DNA of 10,484 bases from positions 1 through 10,484 of the forward strand of contig CANKWG010000067.1 in NCBI GenBank assembly GCA_947487325.1, read 5' to 3'. Within the stretch, counting starts at the first letter, position 1. Every line of letters begins with the position of its first letter. Below the pieces are notes generated by a model that worked only from the letters and a program-made list of their open reading frames with translations, did no database searches and was not told where the DNA came from. Of this stretch, positions 1 to 6,115 are shown piece by piece. The DNA comes from Oxalobacteraceae bacterium (GTDB lineage Bacteria; Pseudomonadota; Gammaproteobacteria; Burkholderiales; Burkholderiaceae_D). Both the position numbers and the translations under genes were made by a program.

Positions 1-329
1 AAATCTTCGAGCGGGAAATCGATAAAGGGGAAAACTTTGGCAACGCCTGCGCAATTAACCAGAATGTCGCAGCGGCCATGCTCGTTCGCAATCGCATCAA
101 AAGCGGTGGCGATTGCGCTGGGATTTCCTACGTCAATTGCAATTGCTGTGACAGATAGCTGCTGCGATTGCAGTTGTGCGACCATGGCGGCGCTAGCCGC
201 TTCGTCGCGATCGGCAATCACCACTTGATGACCGATGCGCGCCAGTCGCTCGACAACTTCAGCACCGATACCCATGGCGCCACCCGTCACGACAGCCACG
301 CGCGCCGTAGATCTGACTTCCTGATTCAC
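1..329 (-). CDS. Short-chain dehydrogenase/reductase (SDR), N-terminal part
   Basis: Reading leftward from a GTG codon at 327-329 gives 109 residues before the window edge. Seen: a Rossmann N-terminus with the glycine motif TGGAMGIG at residues 15-22, an acidic residue at the end of the second beta strand (VVIAD, D40), a DV pair at 66-67, and NCAG at 92-95, the counterpart of the classical NNAG motif. Family knowledge: classical SDRs are cytosolic NAD(P)-dependent oxidoreductases of about 250 residues, and Asp after beta-2 usually favours NAD(H) over NADP(H). The catalytic Ser-Tyr-Lys lies outside the window, so activity cannot be checked. GTG is chosen because a G-rich Shine-Dalgarno stretch lies just upstream, an in-frame stop occurs about 60 nt upstream without another good start, and the first internal ATG lies inside the glycine motif. 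The substrate is unknown. The gene is divergent from the SUMF1-like gene. Confidence 0.93.
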   Translation of the reverse strand, partial: MNQEVRSTARVAVVTGGAMGIGAEVVERLARIGHQVVIADRDEAASAAMVAQLQSQQLSVTAIAIDVGNPSAIATAFDAIANEHGRCDILVNCAGVAKVFPFIDFPLED

Positions 330-341
330 TCTTTCCCCCGA
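330..341 (-). promoter_or_regulatory. Ribosome binding site of the SDR gene
   Basis: On the minus strand the bases immediately before the GTG read TCGGGGGAAAGA. The GGGGGA core lies about 4-5 nt from the start codon and supports GTG over any internal ATG. Confidence 0.55.
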
Positions 342-369
342 TACTGCATTTTTCTTTTGATCACATTTG

Positions 370-386
370 CGACGGGCATCCCGTCG
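370..386. repeat. Perfect 7-bp palindromic hairpin in the divergent spacer
   Basis: CGACGGG (370-376) and CCCGTCG (380-386) are perfect reverse complements around a 3-nt loop, CAT. No T-run follows on either strand, so it is not a classical terminator. It lies about 40 bp upstream of the SDR start. It could be an operator dyad or a 5'-leader hairpin of the SDR mRNA. No regulator is identified. Confidence 0.4.
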
Positions 387-583
387 ATGAGATCATTGAT
401 TTTATGATGTTGATTTGGTCGCTGGGCGCGCCATCTCGGACGCAAAGATATCACACCGAACACGCTTGTCGGTCGTCGGACCGCCTGCCTCAATCTTGTC
501 AGGTCGCTACCCTAGGCCTACCGTGGCTGACGTGCGCTGCAATGCGACATGTGGTTTTGCGTATCATGCAGGCTAACCATAAA

Positions 584-591
584 AAGGAGAG
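584..591 (+). promoter_or_regulatory. Strong ribosome binding site of the SUMF1-like gene
   Basis: AAGGAGAG lies 5 nt before the ATG at 597. It decides the start: the upstream in-frame ATG at 549 lacks such a site and would add 16 residues in front of a clean signal peptide. Confidence 0.85.
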
Positions 592-596
592 CGACC

Positions 597-1370
597 ATGC
601 GCGCCATATGTTTGCTGATGGGTCTGTTTGCGGCTGCAGCTGCTGTTGCGGATACCGTCAAGACCTTCCGAGATTGCCCGGCTTGTCCCGAGATGGTTGT
701 GATCCCCGCAGGCAGCTTCGTAATGGGCACACCGGACGCCGCACGATCGGCACCGAACGACAGCGGTAATGACAAGGAAAAGCCCGCACGAACTCTGCAA
801 ATGAAATCCTTCAGCCTCGGCAAGTATGAAGTCACTCAGGCTGAGTGGGTCGCTATCATGGGCGACAACCCGAGTGAGAATGAAGGTAAAAATTTCCCCG
901 TTGATCATGTGAACTGGGAGATGGCACAGAGTTTTGTGGAAAAACTGAGTAAACTCACCGGCAAGAAGTACCGCTTACCCAGCGAGTCAGAGTGGGAATA
1001 TGCTGCGCGCGCCGGCACGTCAAAGGAGTACTACGATAGCGACGAGATGGCTTCACTCGATGCGTACGCGTGGTTCAATGCGAATTCAGACAAGGAAGTG
1101 CATGCGGTTGGACAGAAAAAGCCCAATCGATTTGGTTTGTACGACATGCACGGCAATGTATGGGAATGGACGCAAGACTGTTGGAACCCGAACTATCAGG
1201 GCGCACCCCAAACGCAGGTCGCATGGGAAGAGGGTAATTGCGAGTATCGGGTTAACCGCGGTGGCTCTTGGTCTAATGTCGCACGCATGCTGAGGTCAGC
1301 TTTCCGTTCGCGTTTTGCGGCCACGCTTAAAAGTCCTTATTTCGGACTTCGGGTGGCCAGATCGGACTGA
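597..1370 (+). CDS. Exported SUMF1 / formylglycine-generating-enzyme-fold protein, non-canonical active site
   Basis: This gene encodes 257 residues. Seen: a Sec signal peptide at about 1-18 (hydrophobic core, cleavage probably after AVA), a cysteine pair DCPAC at 26-30, MVVIPAGSFVMG at about 33-44, the YEVTQAEW turn at about 77-84, RLPSESEWEYAARAG at 126-140, GNVWEW at 186-191, RGGSW at 221-225 and FGLRVAR at 249-255. These are the hallmarks of the FGE-sulfatase (SUMF1) domain, which fills nearly the whole mature protein. Family knowledge: true FGE oxidises a sulfatase Cys to formylglycine with a cysteine pair shortly after RGGS. Here that stretch reads RGGSWSNVARML, so both cysteines are missing. 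Related folds have other roles, for example EgtB-type, PvdO-type or purely binding proteins. No sulfatase gene is visible nearby. The mature protein should be periplasmic. A terminator follows directly, so it is probably monocistronic. The fold is sure, the function unknown. Confidence 0.93.
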   Translation: MRAICLLMGLFAAAAAVADTVKTFRDCPACPEMVVIPAGSFVMGTPDAARSAPNDSGNDKEKPARTLQMKSFSLGKYEVTQAEWVAIMGDNPSENEGKNFPVDHVNWEMAQSFVEKLSKLTGKKYRLPSESEWEYAARAGTSKEYYDSDEMASLDAYAWFNANSDKEVHAVGQKKPNRFGLYDMHGNVWEWTQDCWNPNYQGAPQTQVAWEEGNCEYRVNRGGSWSNVARMLRSAFRSRFAATLKSPYFGLRVARSD

Positions 1371-1397
1371 TTGCCTCTGCTGGCAAATAGCGATGCA

Positions 1398-1438
1398 TGG
1401 AAAGTTATTTTATGAATAACTTTCCAGTTTTGTTTTTA
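1398..1438 (+). terminator. Rho-independent terminator after the SUMF1-like gene
   Basis: A 12-bp perfect stem (1398-1409 with 1415-1426, core GGAAAGTTATT/AATAACTTTCC) closes a 5-nt loop (TTATG). A T-rich tail, GTTTTGTTTTTA, follows. It lies 28 bp after the stop codon and separates this gene from the MBOAT unit. The stem is AT-rich but long and has no mismatch. Confidence 0.88.
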
Positions 1439-1493
1439 TAGTTATCGTCTGTCTGTTGATATCATCTGCCCGATCACTCAATAAGTCTCGCTC

Positions 1494-2909
1494 ATGCTTT
1501 TCCCCACCGTTGAATTCGCATTATTCTTTTTGCTGGCCTTCGCGCTCGCCTGGGGAACGGTACGACACCACGTAACGCACAAGCGCGTGCTGCTGGTGCT
1601 GAGCTATTTCTTCTACGGTTTCTGGGACTGGCATTTCCTGCCGCTGTTGTTCACGATATCTCTGTATGGCTGGATCGCGGCCAAAGGTATTGAGCGAGGC
1701 ACGCACAAGCGCCGCTGGCTGATCGGCGGCATCGTCGCTTGTCTGCTGACGCTGGGCTGGTACAAGTATCTGGGCTTCTTTCTTCAGAATTTTCTCAATC
1801 TCGCTAACGGCCTGGGTATTGAACTGCAGGTATCCGTCAGCTCGCCCATCCTGCCGCTGGGTATTTCGTTCATGAGTTTCCACGCGATCTCGCTGATGAT
1901 CGATGTGTGGCGCGGCAAACTCGAACGTGCGCCATCGCTTGAAGATGTGCTTCTTTACGTGGCATTTTTCCCGCAACTGATTGCCGGTCCGATTCTGCGT
2001 GCATCAACCTTCATGCCACAGTTGCAGAAGGCACCAGATCCCTCGCGTATCGAAACATCACGAGCACTGTTGTTGATTGCCATAGGTCTGTTCAAGAAAG
2101 TAGTCATCGCGAATAGTCTGGCTACACTGATGGTTGACGATGTCTTCGCGAATCCGCAAAGCTTTAGTGCAAGTCAGGTGCTGCTGGGTGTTTACGGTTA
2201 TGCCGCTCAGATTTACTGTGATTTTTCTGGCTACACGGATATCGCGATCGGCTGCGCGCTATTGCTGGGGTATCGCTTTCCGGATAACTTCGATAATCCC
2301 TATCGCAGCGCATCGCCGCAGGAATTCTGGCGGCGCTGGCACATATCCCTCTCGACCTGGTTGCGTGAGTACCTATTCATTCCACTCGGTGGCTCGCGTC
2401 AGGGCGAGTGGCTCAATGTGCGCAATCTGTTTATCACCATGCTGCTCGGTGGGCTATGGCACGGCGCTGCGTGGAATTTCGTAGTGTGGGGTTTCTGGCA
2501 TGGGATGCTGCTAGCCATACACCGCGTCTGGGACAATTACTGGTATGCGAGGGGTGATGATGGCTGGCGTGAAACAGACCAGTGGCGTTATGCATCGCGA
2601 TTTTTGCTATTCCATGCAGTGTGTATTGGCTGGATTTTCTTCCGTGCCGCTGATCTTACTCAGGCCTTCGCGGTGATGCAACAACTCGTCGCTGGCAGCT
2701 GGCACTGGGATCTGGCGCCGGGCATGCTGCTTTGCGTTCTGATGGGTATTGGTATGCATTATCTGCCGTCGCGTGTCTTGTTGCGCGCGCAGCTCGTGGG
2801 CATGCGCATGCCTGCGGTGGTTTTGGGTGCCTTGTTTGCCATCTCGCTGACAGTGATTGAAGTACTTGGTCCCAGCGCGCCGGCGCCTTTCATTTATTTT
2901 CAGTTTTGA
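1494..2909 (+). CDS. MBOAT family membrane-bound O-acyltransferase (AlgI/PatA type)
   Basis: The protein has 471 residues and many hydrophobic segments across its whole length. Seen: an N-terminal FPTVEF start typical of the group, PLGISF at 121-126, PQLIAGPI at about 160-167, the FWRRWHISLSTWLREYLFIP block at about 278-297 (His283), and LLGGLWHGAAWNFVVWG at about 317-333 with His323. His323 corresponds to the invariant catalytic histidine of MBOAT enzymes such as AlgI and DltB. Family knowledge: bacterial AlgI/PatA-like proteins sit in the inner membrane and move an acetyl or other acyl group from a cytoplasmic donor towards a periplasmic acceptor, where a separate SGNH-type protein completes the transfer. 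That partner is encoded immediately downstream. The acceptor (peptidoglycan, alginate, cellulose, O-antigen or other) cannot be read from the sequence, and no polysaccharide synthesis genes lie in the window. The ATG has only a weak ribosome binding site (AAG about 10 nt upstream). Confidence 0.95.
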   Translation: MLFPTVEFALFFLLAFALAWGTVRHHVTHKRVLLVLSYFFYGFWDWHFLPLLFTISLYGWIAAKGIERGTHKRRWLIGGIVACLLTLGWYKYLGFFLQNFLNLANGLGIELQVSVSSPILPLGISFMSFHAISLMIDVWRGKLERAPSLEDVLLYVAFFPQLIAGPILRASTFMPQLQKAPDPSRIETSRALLLIAIGLFKKVVIANSLATLMVDDVFANPQSFSASQVLLGVYGYAAQIYCDFSGYTDIAIGCALLLGYRFPDNFDNPYRSASPQEFWRRWHISLSTWLREYLFIPLGGSRQGEWLNVRNLFITMLLGGLWHGAAWNFVVWGFWHGMLLAIHRVWDNYWYARGDDGWRETDQWRYASRFLLFHAVCIGWIFFRAADLTQAFAVMQQLVAGSWHWDLAPGMLLCVLMGIGMHYLPSRVLLRAQLVGMRMPAVVLGALFAISLTVIEVLGPSAPAPFIYFQF

Positions 2910-2911
2910 TT

Positions 2912-3970
2912 ATGTTGCGTTCCACTTCAATCACCAATGTTATACGCGCGCTCGCATCCGCTTTGCTGGTGGCTTTAGTGCTCGAAGCGACGGGTCTTAC
3001 GGTTTGGGCAGAGCGACTGGAAGTGGGTGTATTGCGCAATATTGCTCAGCCTGTCACGCAGACATGGCAGGGAATAGTGACCGGATTACACCTGGACGGG
3101 CCACGACGCGTAGCACTCGATCTGCGTGAACGCTGGTCGACGACGCTGATGCCTGTCGCCGAGGTCGTCGCGACGACTGAAACTTCGGCGACCCTACCGG
3201 CGCAAACATCGTCGACGGCGTTGAAGACTGTTGCTGAATCTATCGAAGCAAAACCTAAATCTCCAGAGGATAAAAACAAAGACCTGTCGCCCGCAGAAGC
3301 TGTAGCGGAATCGAAGATGGCGACAGCCGTCGCGCTGCAATCGGCACAGGTGGCGCTGGTAGGTGATTCCATGATGGCGGTTGGACTTGCGCCGGTGTTA
3401 CGTCGTAGCGTGACGCGTGAAAGCAGTGCGCGTTTTGTGCGGGCCTATCGCTCGGGAACAGGGCTGGGTCGGCCGGACGTTTTTAACTGGCCTGTGCAGT
3501 ATCCACAACTCATTGGCGCTGCGCGACCTGATTTGGTGATTTGCGCTATTGGCGCCAATGATGCGCAAAATTTTCAGGTGAGTGGCAATGTGTATTACTT
3601 TGGTACGCCGGCCTGGAAACAGATGTATGCAGAAAGAGTGCGTGACTTCGCCAAGCTGCTCACGCGTGATGGCGCGCGCGTACTGTGGATAGGCATGCCC
3701 GTCATGCGTGAGAGCGGCTTCTCCCGTCGCATGGCCTCGATCAATGTGCTGGTGAAAGAAGTACTGGCTGAATTCCCTCAAATCACTTGGGTAGATCCCA
3801 ATCCCTACATCGCCGGAAGCGGTGGCAGTTTCGAGCAGTATCGTCAAGATCAGCGCGGCAAGCTAGTGCGACTTCGAGCTGATGACGGCATTCATCTGAG
3901 CGAGGATGGCGCGGCCTATTTGCTGCCAGCGATTTCTAGCTGGATGCAGAAAGCAGCGCCCGGCATCTAA
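2912..3970 (+). CDS. Membrane-anchored SGNH-hydrolase-fold protein (DUF459-like), MBOAT partner
   Basis: From the ATG at 2912 the protein has 352 residues. Seen: a single N-terminal hydrophobic segment at about 9-32 (signal anchor or signal peptide), a polar Ala/Thr/Glu/Lys-rich linker at about 82-140, then an SGNH domain. The domain has block I VGDSMM with nucleophile Ser153, Gly in SGTGLG at 181-186, block III GAND at 214-217, and the catalytic DGIH at 325-328 (Asp325, His328). All four blocks are intact. Family knowledge: such proteins act in the periplasm as O-acetyltransferases or O-acetylesterases on polysaccharide or peptidoglycan. The layout resembles DUF459-type proteins, an assignment made from memory of the family and not by search. 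The start lies 2 nt after the MBOAT stop, with no clear Shine-Dalgarno, so translation is probably coupled. A TTG six bases upstream is an alternative start. Function as transferase or esterase is undecided. Confidence 0.9.
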   Translation: MLRSTSITNVIRALASALLVALVLEATGLTVWAERLEVGVLRNIAQPVTQTWQGIVTGLHLDGPRRVALDLRERWSTTLMPVAEVVATTETSATLPAQTSSTALKTVAESIEAKPKSPEDKNKDLSPAEAVAESKMATAVALQSAQVALVGDSMMAVGLAPVLRRSVTRESSARFVRAYRSGTGLGRPDVFNWPVQYPQLIGAARPDLVICAIGANDAQNFQVSGNVYYFGTPAWKQMYAERVRDFAKLLTRDGARVLWIGMPVMRESGFSRRMASINVLVKEVLAEFPQITWVDPNPYIAGSGGSFEQYRQDQRGKLVRLRADDGIHLSEDGAAYLLPAISSWMQKAAPGI

Positions 3971-3989
3971 AGCAGTCAGCGGACCCTAC

Positions 3990-5084
3990 TCAGTTGCAGA
4001 CTTCCTCCTCAATAGCAGCTGCATAGGGTTTACCAGAGGGCCAGACACCTAGAAAGCGATTTTCCGGCGATTTGGGTGTGAACAGCGCCGTTGGATAAGT
4101 GCCCCCCGCGACGTAATCAAACATCGCCATCGTGATACGCCAGTAGCCGTAAAAATCCAGGACGTTCAGCGAGCCTGAGCTCTCAAAGCCATCGCGACCC
4201 GCAATGCGTGTGGGTACGGTTGCTGTCGCATCAGGGAAATCAAATCGGCTGTCCGGCGCACCTGGCGAGCCATGCGCTGAACTGATTTGTTGTCCACCAT
4301 CCGAGTGCGAGGGAAGCATCAACAATGTCCGGTGAGATCGAGGCAAGTGGCAAAGACGCGCTGCCCAGGCACGCGCTGTTGGAACACCGATGCTGGTATC
4401 TGCTGCGCCGCTCACCAGAAAAACCGGCAACGTGGGTGGTATCGATTCCAGTCGCGCGACCGTAGGTACAGATTCGGTTCCGTGCACCACGTGATACGCA
4501 TCTCCCGGCGCGACCAACACCACCGCGCGCGGTGCGGGTAAGCCAAGTTCGGTATGTCGGACTGCAAAATTCGTCGAGATCGCTGCGCCCATAGAAAAAC
4601 CCCAGTAAAGAGTTTTTTCCTCATCAATGAGCTGCGGATGGGATTGGCGCAGCATCTCAAGAGCGGCGCGTATGCCTTGTGCTGCATTCGCGGTAATTTT
4701 TTGTGGTGAGGTTTTTTCGCCTTCAGCCTGATAGACCGGATAAATCACAACAGCGCCACTGCGCACCAGCAGATCAATCAGTCCGCCAAAATTTTTCGGG
4801 TTCGTACCGCGCCAGCCGTGCATGAACAAGACCAGCGGCAAACCGGTCAGGGAGCGGGCTTCAGGTCGAAAGACATAGGCGCGAGTTTCACCGGTACCCA
4901 CTGTATCGACCGCGATATCGCGGTACTGACGACGTGCTTCCCAGGCTGCGGGACTGGATTGCTTGAGCAGGGCTTGTTCGAGGGGGGACAGGGGAGCAGA
5001 CAGCGTTGCGCTTGCGGTTGCCAGTAATGTAAAGATCAGTGCAAATCGACTGACAATCCGCAAACGCGAAGCGAAAATAATCAC
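3990..5084 (-). CDS. Exported alpha/beta hydrolase (esterase/lipase-like)
   Basis: The protein has 364 residues and starts at GTG (5082-5084). Seen: a signal peptide at about 1-30, LPLVLFMHGWRG at 82-93 (oxyanion-hole HGW), the nucleophile elbow GFSMG with Ser164, SGAAD with a candidate acid Asp229, and PSHSDG with candidate His260. These give a complete Ser-Asp-His order for an alpha/beta hydrolase. The C-terminal 80 residues (about 285-364) form an extra region rich in aromatic residues and ending EEVCN, beyond the minimal fold. Family knowledge: secreted proteins of this build (dienelactone-hydrolase, PHB-depolymerase or cutinase-like) cleave esters in the periplasm or outside the cell. 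The substrate is unknown. The GTG lies 3 nt after the stop codon of the upstream small gene, and AAGG within the end of that gene serves as ribosome binding site, so the two form one operon. The start is inferred from the signal peptide, and no ATG alternative lies near. Confidence 0.9.
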   Translation of the reverse strand: MIIFASRLRIVSRFALIFTLLATASATLSAPLSPLEQALLKQSSPAAWEARRQYRDIAVDTVGTGETRAYVFRPEARSLTGLPLVLFMHGWRGTNPKNFGGLIDLLVRSGAVVIYPVYQAEGEKTSPQKITANAAQGIRAALEMLRQSHPQLIDEEKTLYWGFSMGAAISTNFAVRHTELGLPAPRAVVLVAPGDAYHVVHGTESVPTVARLESIPPTLPVFLVSGAADTSIGVPTARAWAARLCHLPRSHRTLLMLPSHSDGGQQISSAHGSPGAPDSRFDFPDATATVPTRIAGRDGFESSGSLNVLDFYGYWRITMAMFDYVAGGTYPTALFTPKSPENRFLGVWPSGKPYAAAIEEEVCN

Positions 5085-5087
5085 GGT

Positions 5088-5402
5088 TTATTTACCTTCG
5101 TTAGCCAAGCATTCATCAAAGCGACGCTGCCGGCTGGCGACCGGGCCGTAGCGTTTTTGCGCACCACTGAAGACCCATTCGATTTCTGCGTACCAGGCCT
5201 CCAGCACACTCGGGTCCAGTTCGCGCTGCTGTGCCACCAGTCTAGCGTCTTCCTGAACCTGTTTTTTGGTGCGACCTTTCTTTCGCTCTTCTGCAAATGA
5301 CTCGGCATTGGTGGATACGGAGTCGCAGTAACGGCGGTAATCCGCATGCGCGGTGCCGGACATCAAAATCATCAGAGCCAGGGGGAGCAAGATCGTTTTC
5401 AT
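5088..5402 (-). CDS. Small exported two-cysteine protein, function unknown
   Basis: This 104-residue product has a clear signal peptide at 1-20 (MKT, hydrophobic core, cleavage AHA|DY). The mature part of about 84 residues is highly charged and probably helical (AEERKKGRTKKQVQEDAR at about 37-54). It has two cysteines, C26 and C98, that could form a disulfide in the periplasm. I do not recognise the family. It is the first gene of a two-gene unit with the exported alpha/beta hydrolase, 3 nt between stop and start, so a role as partner or chaperone of that enzyme is possible but only inferred from position. No good Shine-Dalgarno is visible before its ATG; the leader is A/T-rich. The signal peptide, the operon spacing and conserved-looking composition argue for a real gene. 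Confidence 0.82.
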   Translation of the reverse strand: MKTILLPLALMILMSGTAHADYRRYCDSVSTNAESFAEERKKGRTKKQVQEDARLVAQQRELDPSVLEAWYAEIEWVFSGAQKRYGPVASRQRRFDECLANEGK

Positions 5403-5753
5403 TTTAAAAATAATTTCAAAAGCCGGAGTAGTCCAATATTGTCATTCGTCAGTTGATCTCGTTTATTTAGGCAAGATCGAAATATCTTTGAACACGAGTC
5501 GGGGTGCGTTAAGCACCATTGGCTCGGGTACCTGCGCAAGCACCGTCCGGCTGATGATTGCAGAATATCCGCTGCGTCGCAACAATAGTGCTCGTGTTCT
5601 GCGCCACAATCACTCAGAGTTTATAAAAACAAAACGCCATCCGCACATCCGATCACATTGCTATCCATTGCCAAAAAACCGTGGAATAATCAGACCGATA
5701 AAACTCTGCCGGCCCAGCCGGACAGATAGAAAAAATAATCGGGGGAGATCACT
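5403..5753. other. Divergent intergenic region, hydrolase operon / importer operon
   Basis: These 351 bp lie between two divergent operons and should hold both promoters. Seen: a small hairpin GGTGC-GTTAA-GCACC at 5503-5517; a 9-bp inverted repeat GAACACGAG (5490-5498) with CTCGTGTTC (5591-5599); a TATAAA hexamer at 5622-5627 that could be a -10 for the rightward operon but lacks a good -35; a GC-rich 5-bp stem CCGGC/GCCGG just before the NIPSNAP ribosome site. An open frame on the plus strand crosses the whole region into the NIPSNAP gene but has no ribosome site or recognisable protein features. I call no promoter with confidence. Confidence 0.5.
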
Positions 5754-6071
5754 ATGCTGCTGGATGTCAGGACCTATGTGTGCAAACCTGGAACACTGAA
5801 GGCTCACCTGGATCTTTATGCAAAGCTGGGCAAGGCGCCCCAAGTGCGCCACCTCGGTACGCCTTTACTGTTTGCCGCTTGCGAGACCGGTAATCCCAAT
5901 GAATACATTCACATCTGGTGCTACAAAAATGCCGCCGATCGCGAAGAGCGTCGTGCTGGCCTGTGGGTTGATCCAGAATGGCTGAGCTATGTGAAGCAAA
6001 GTGCTGAACTTGGTGCACTGGAAAGCCAGCAAAACAAATTAATGAAACCGGTGGACTTTTTTCCTTTGTAA
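5754..6071 (+). CDS. NIPSNAP family protein
   Basis: This gene encodes 105 residues, the usual size of bacterial single-domain NIPSNAP proteins. Seen: an N-terminal beta strand LLDVRTYVCKPG at 2-13, helix LKAHLDLYAK at 15-24, and the signature YIHIWCYKNAADREERRAGL at 51-70 followed by WVDPEW at 71-76. This matches the family pattern of an aromatic-rich strand, then spaced arginines, then a DPxW segment. No signal peptide or membrane segment is visible, so it is cytoplasmic. Family knowledge: NIPSNAP domains have the dimeric alpha+beta barrel fold and poorly defined roles. The ATG is preceded by GGGGAG at 5741-5746. The substrate-binding protein gene begins 44 bp downstream on the same strand with no terminator between, so it probably heads the importer operon. 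The role is unknown, perhaps handling of the imported compound or a breakdown product. Confidence 0.92.
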   Translation: MLLDVRTYVCKPGTLKAHLDLYAKLGKAPQVRHLGTPLLFAACETGNPNEYIHIWCYKNAADREERRAGLWVDPEWLSYVKQSAELGALESQQNKLMKPVDFFPL

Positions 6072-6115
6072 ATGCGATTGATCGCTCAGCCAAAATAAAA
6101 ATCACAGGAGATCTC

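Larger units (their letters stand above)
330..596. other. Divergent intergenic spacer, SDR / SUMF1-like
   Basis: These 267 bp separate two divergent genes and must hold both promoters. Besides the hairpin at 370-386 there is a small 5-bp stem at 470-483 (CGGTC/GACCG, 4-nt loop) and a TATCAT hexamer at 562-567 at a plausible -10 distance from the SUMF1-like gene. No good -35 element lies 16-18 bp ahead of that hexamer, so I do not call a promoter. Open frames crossing the spacer show no recognisable protein features and are not called. Confidence 0.5.

Noticed and set aside
562..567. TATCAT as a -10 element of the SUMF1-like gene
   Set aside because: The position is plausible but no acceptable -35 lies 16-18 bp upstream, so a promoter is not supported.
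1460..1465. TATCAT as a -10 element of the MBOAT operon
   Set aside because: It lies between the terminator and the start, but the -35 region is not convincing and the hexamer alone is too common.
1521..1976. A 151-codon minus-strand frame inside the MBOAT gene
   Set aside because: It is antisense to membrane-protein coding sequence. The Gln/Arg-rich product is typical of the complement of hydrophobic codons.
3398..3847. A 149-codon minus-strand frame inside the SGNH gene
   Set aside because: It is opposite a domain with intact SGNH blocks, and its product is rich in His/Arg/Thr without family features.
5706..5722. GC-rich CCGGC/GCCGG stem as a terminator
   Set aside because: The stem is only 5 bp, it is followed by an A-run and not a T-run on the plus strand, and it lies directly ahead of a gene start.
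5353..5799. A 148-codon plus-strand frame crossing the divergent spacer into the NIPSNAP gene
   Set aside because: It overlaps the start of two better genes, has no ribosome site, no recognisable domain and a composition unlike real proteins.
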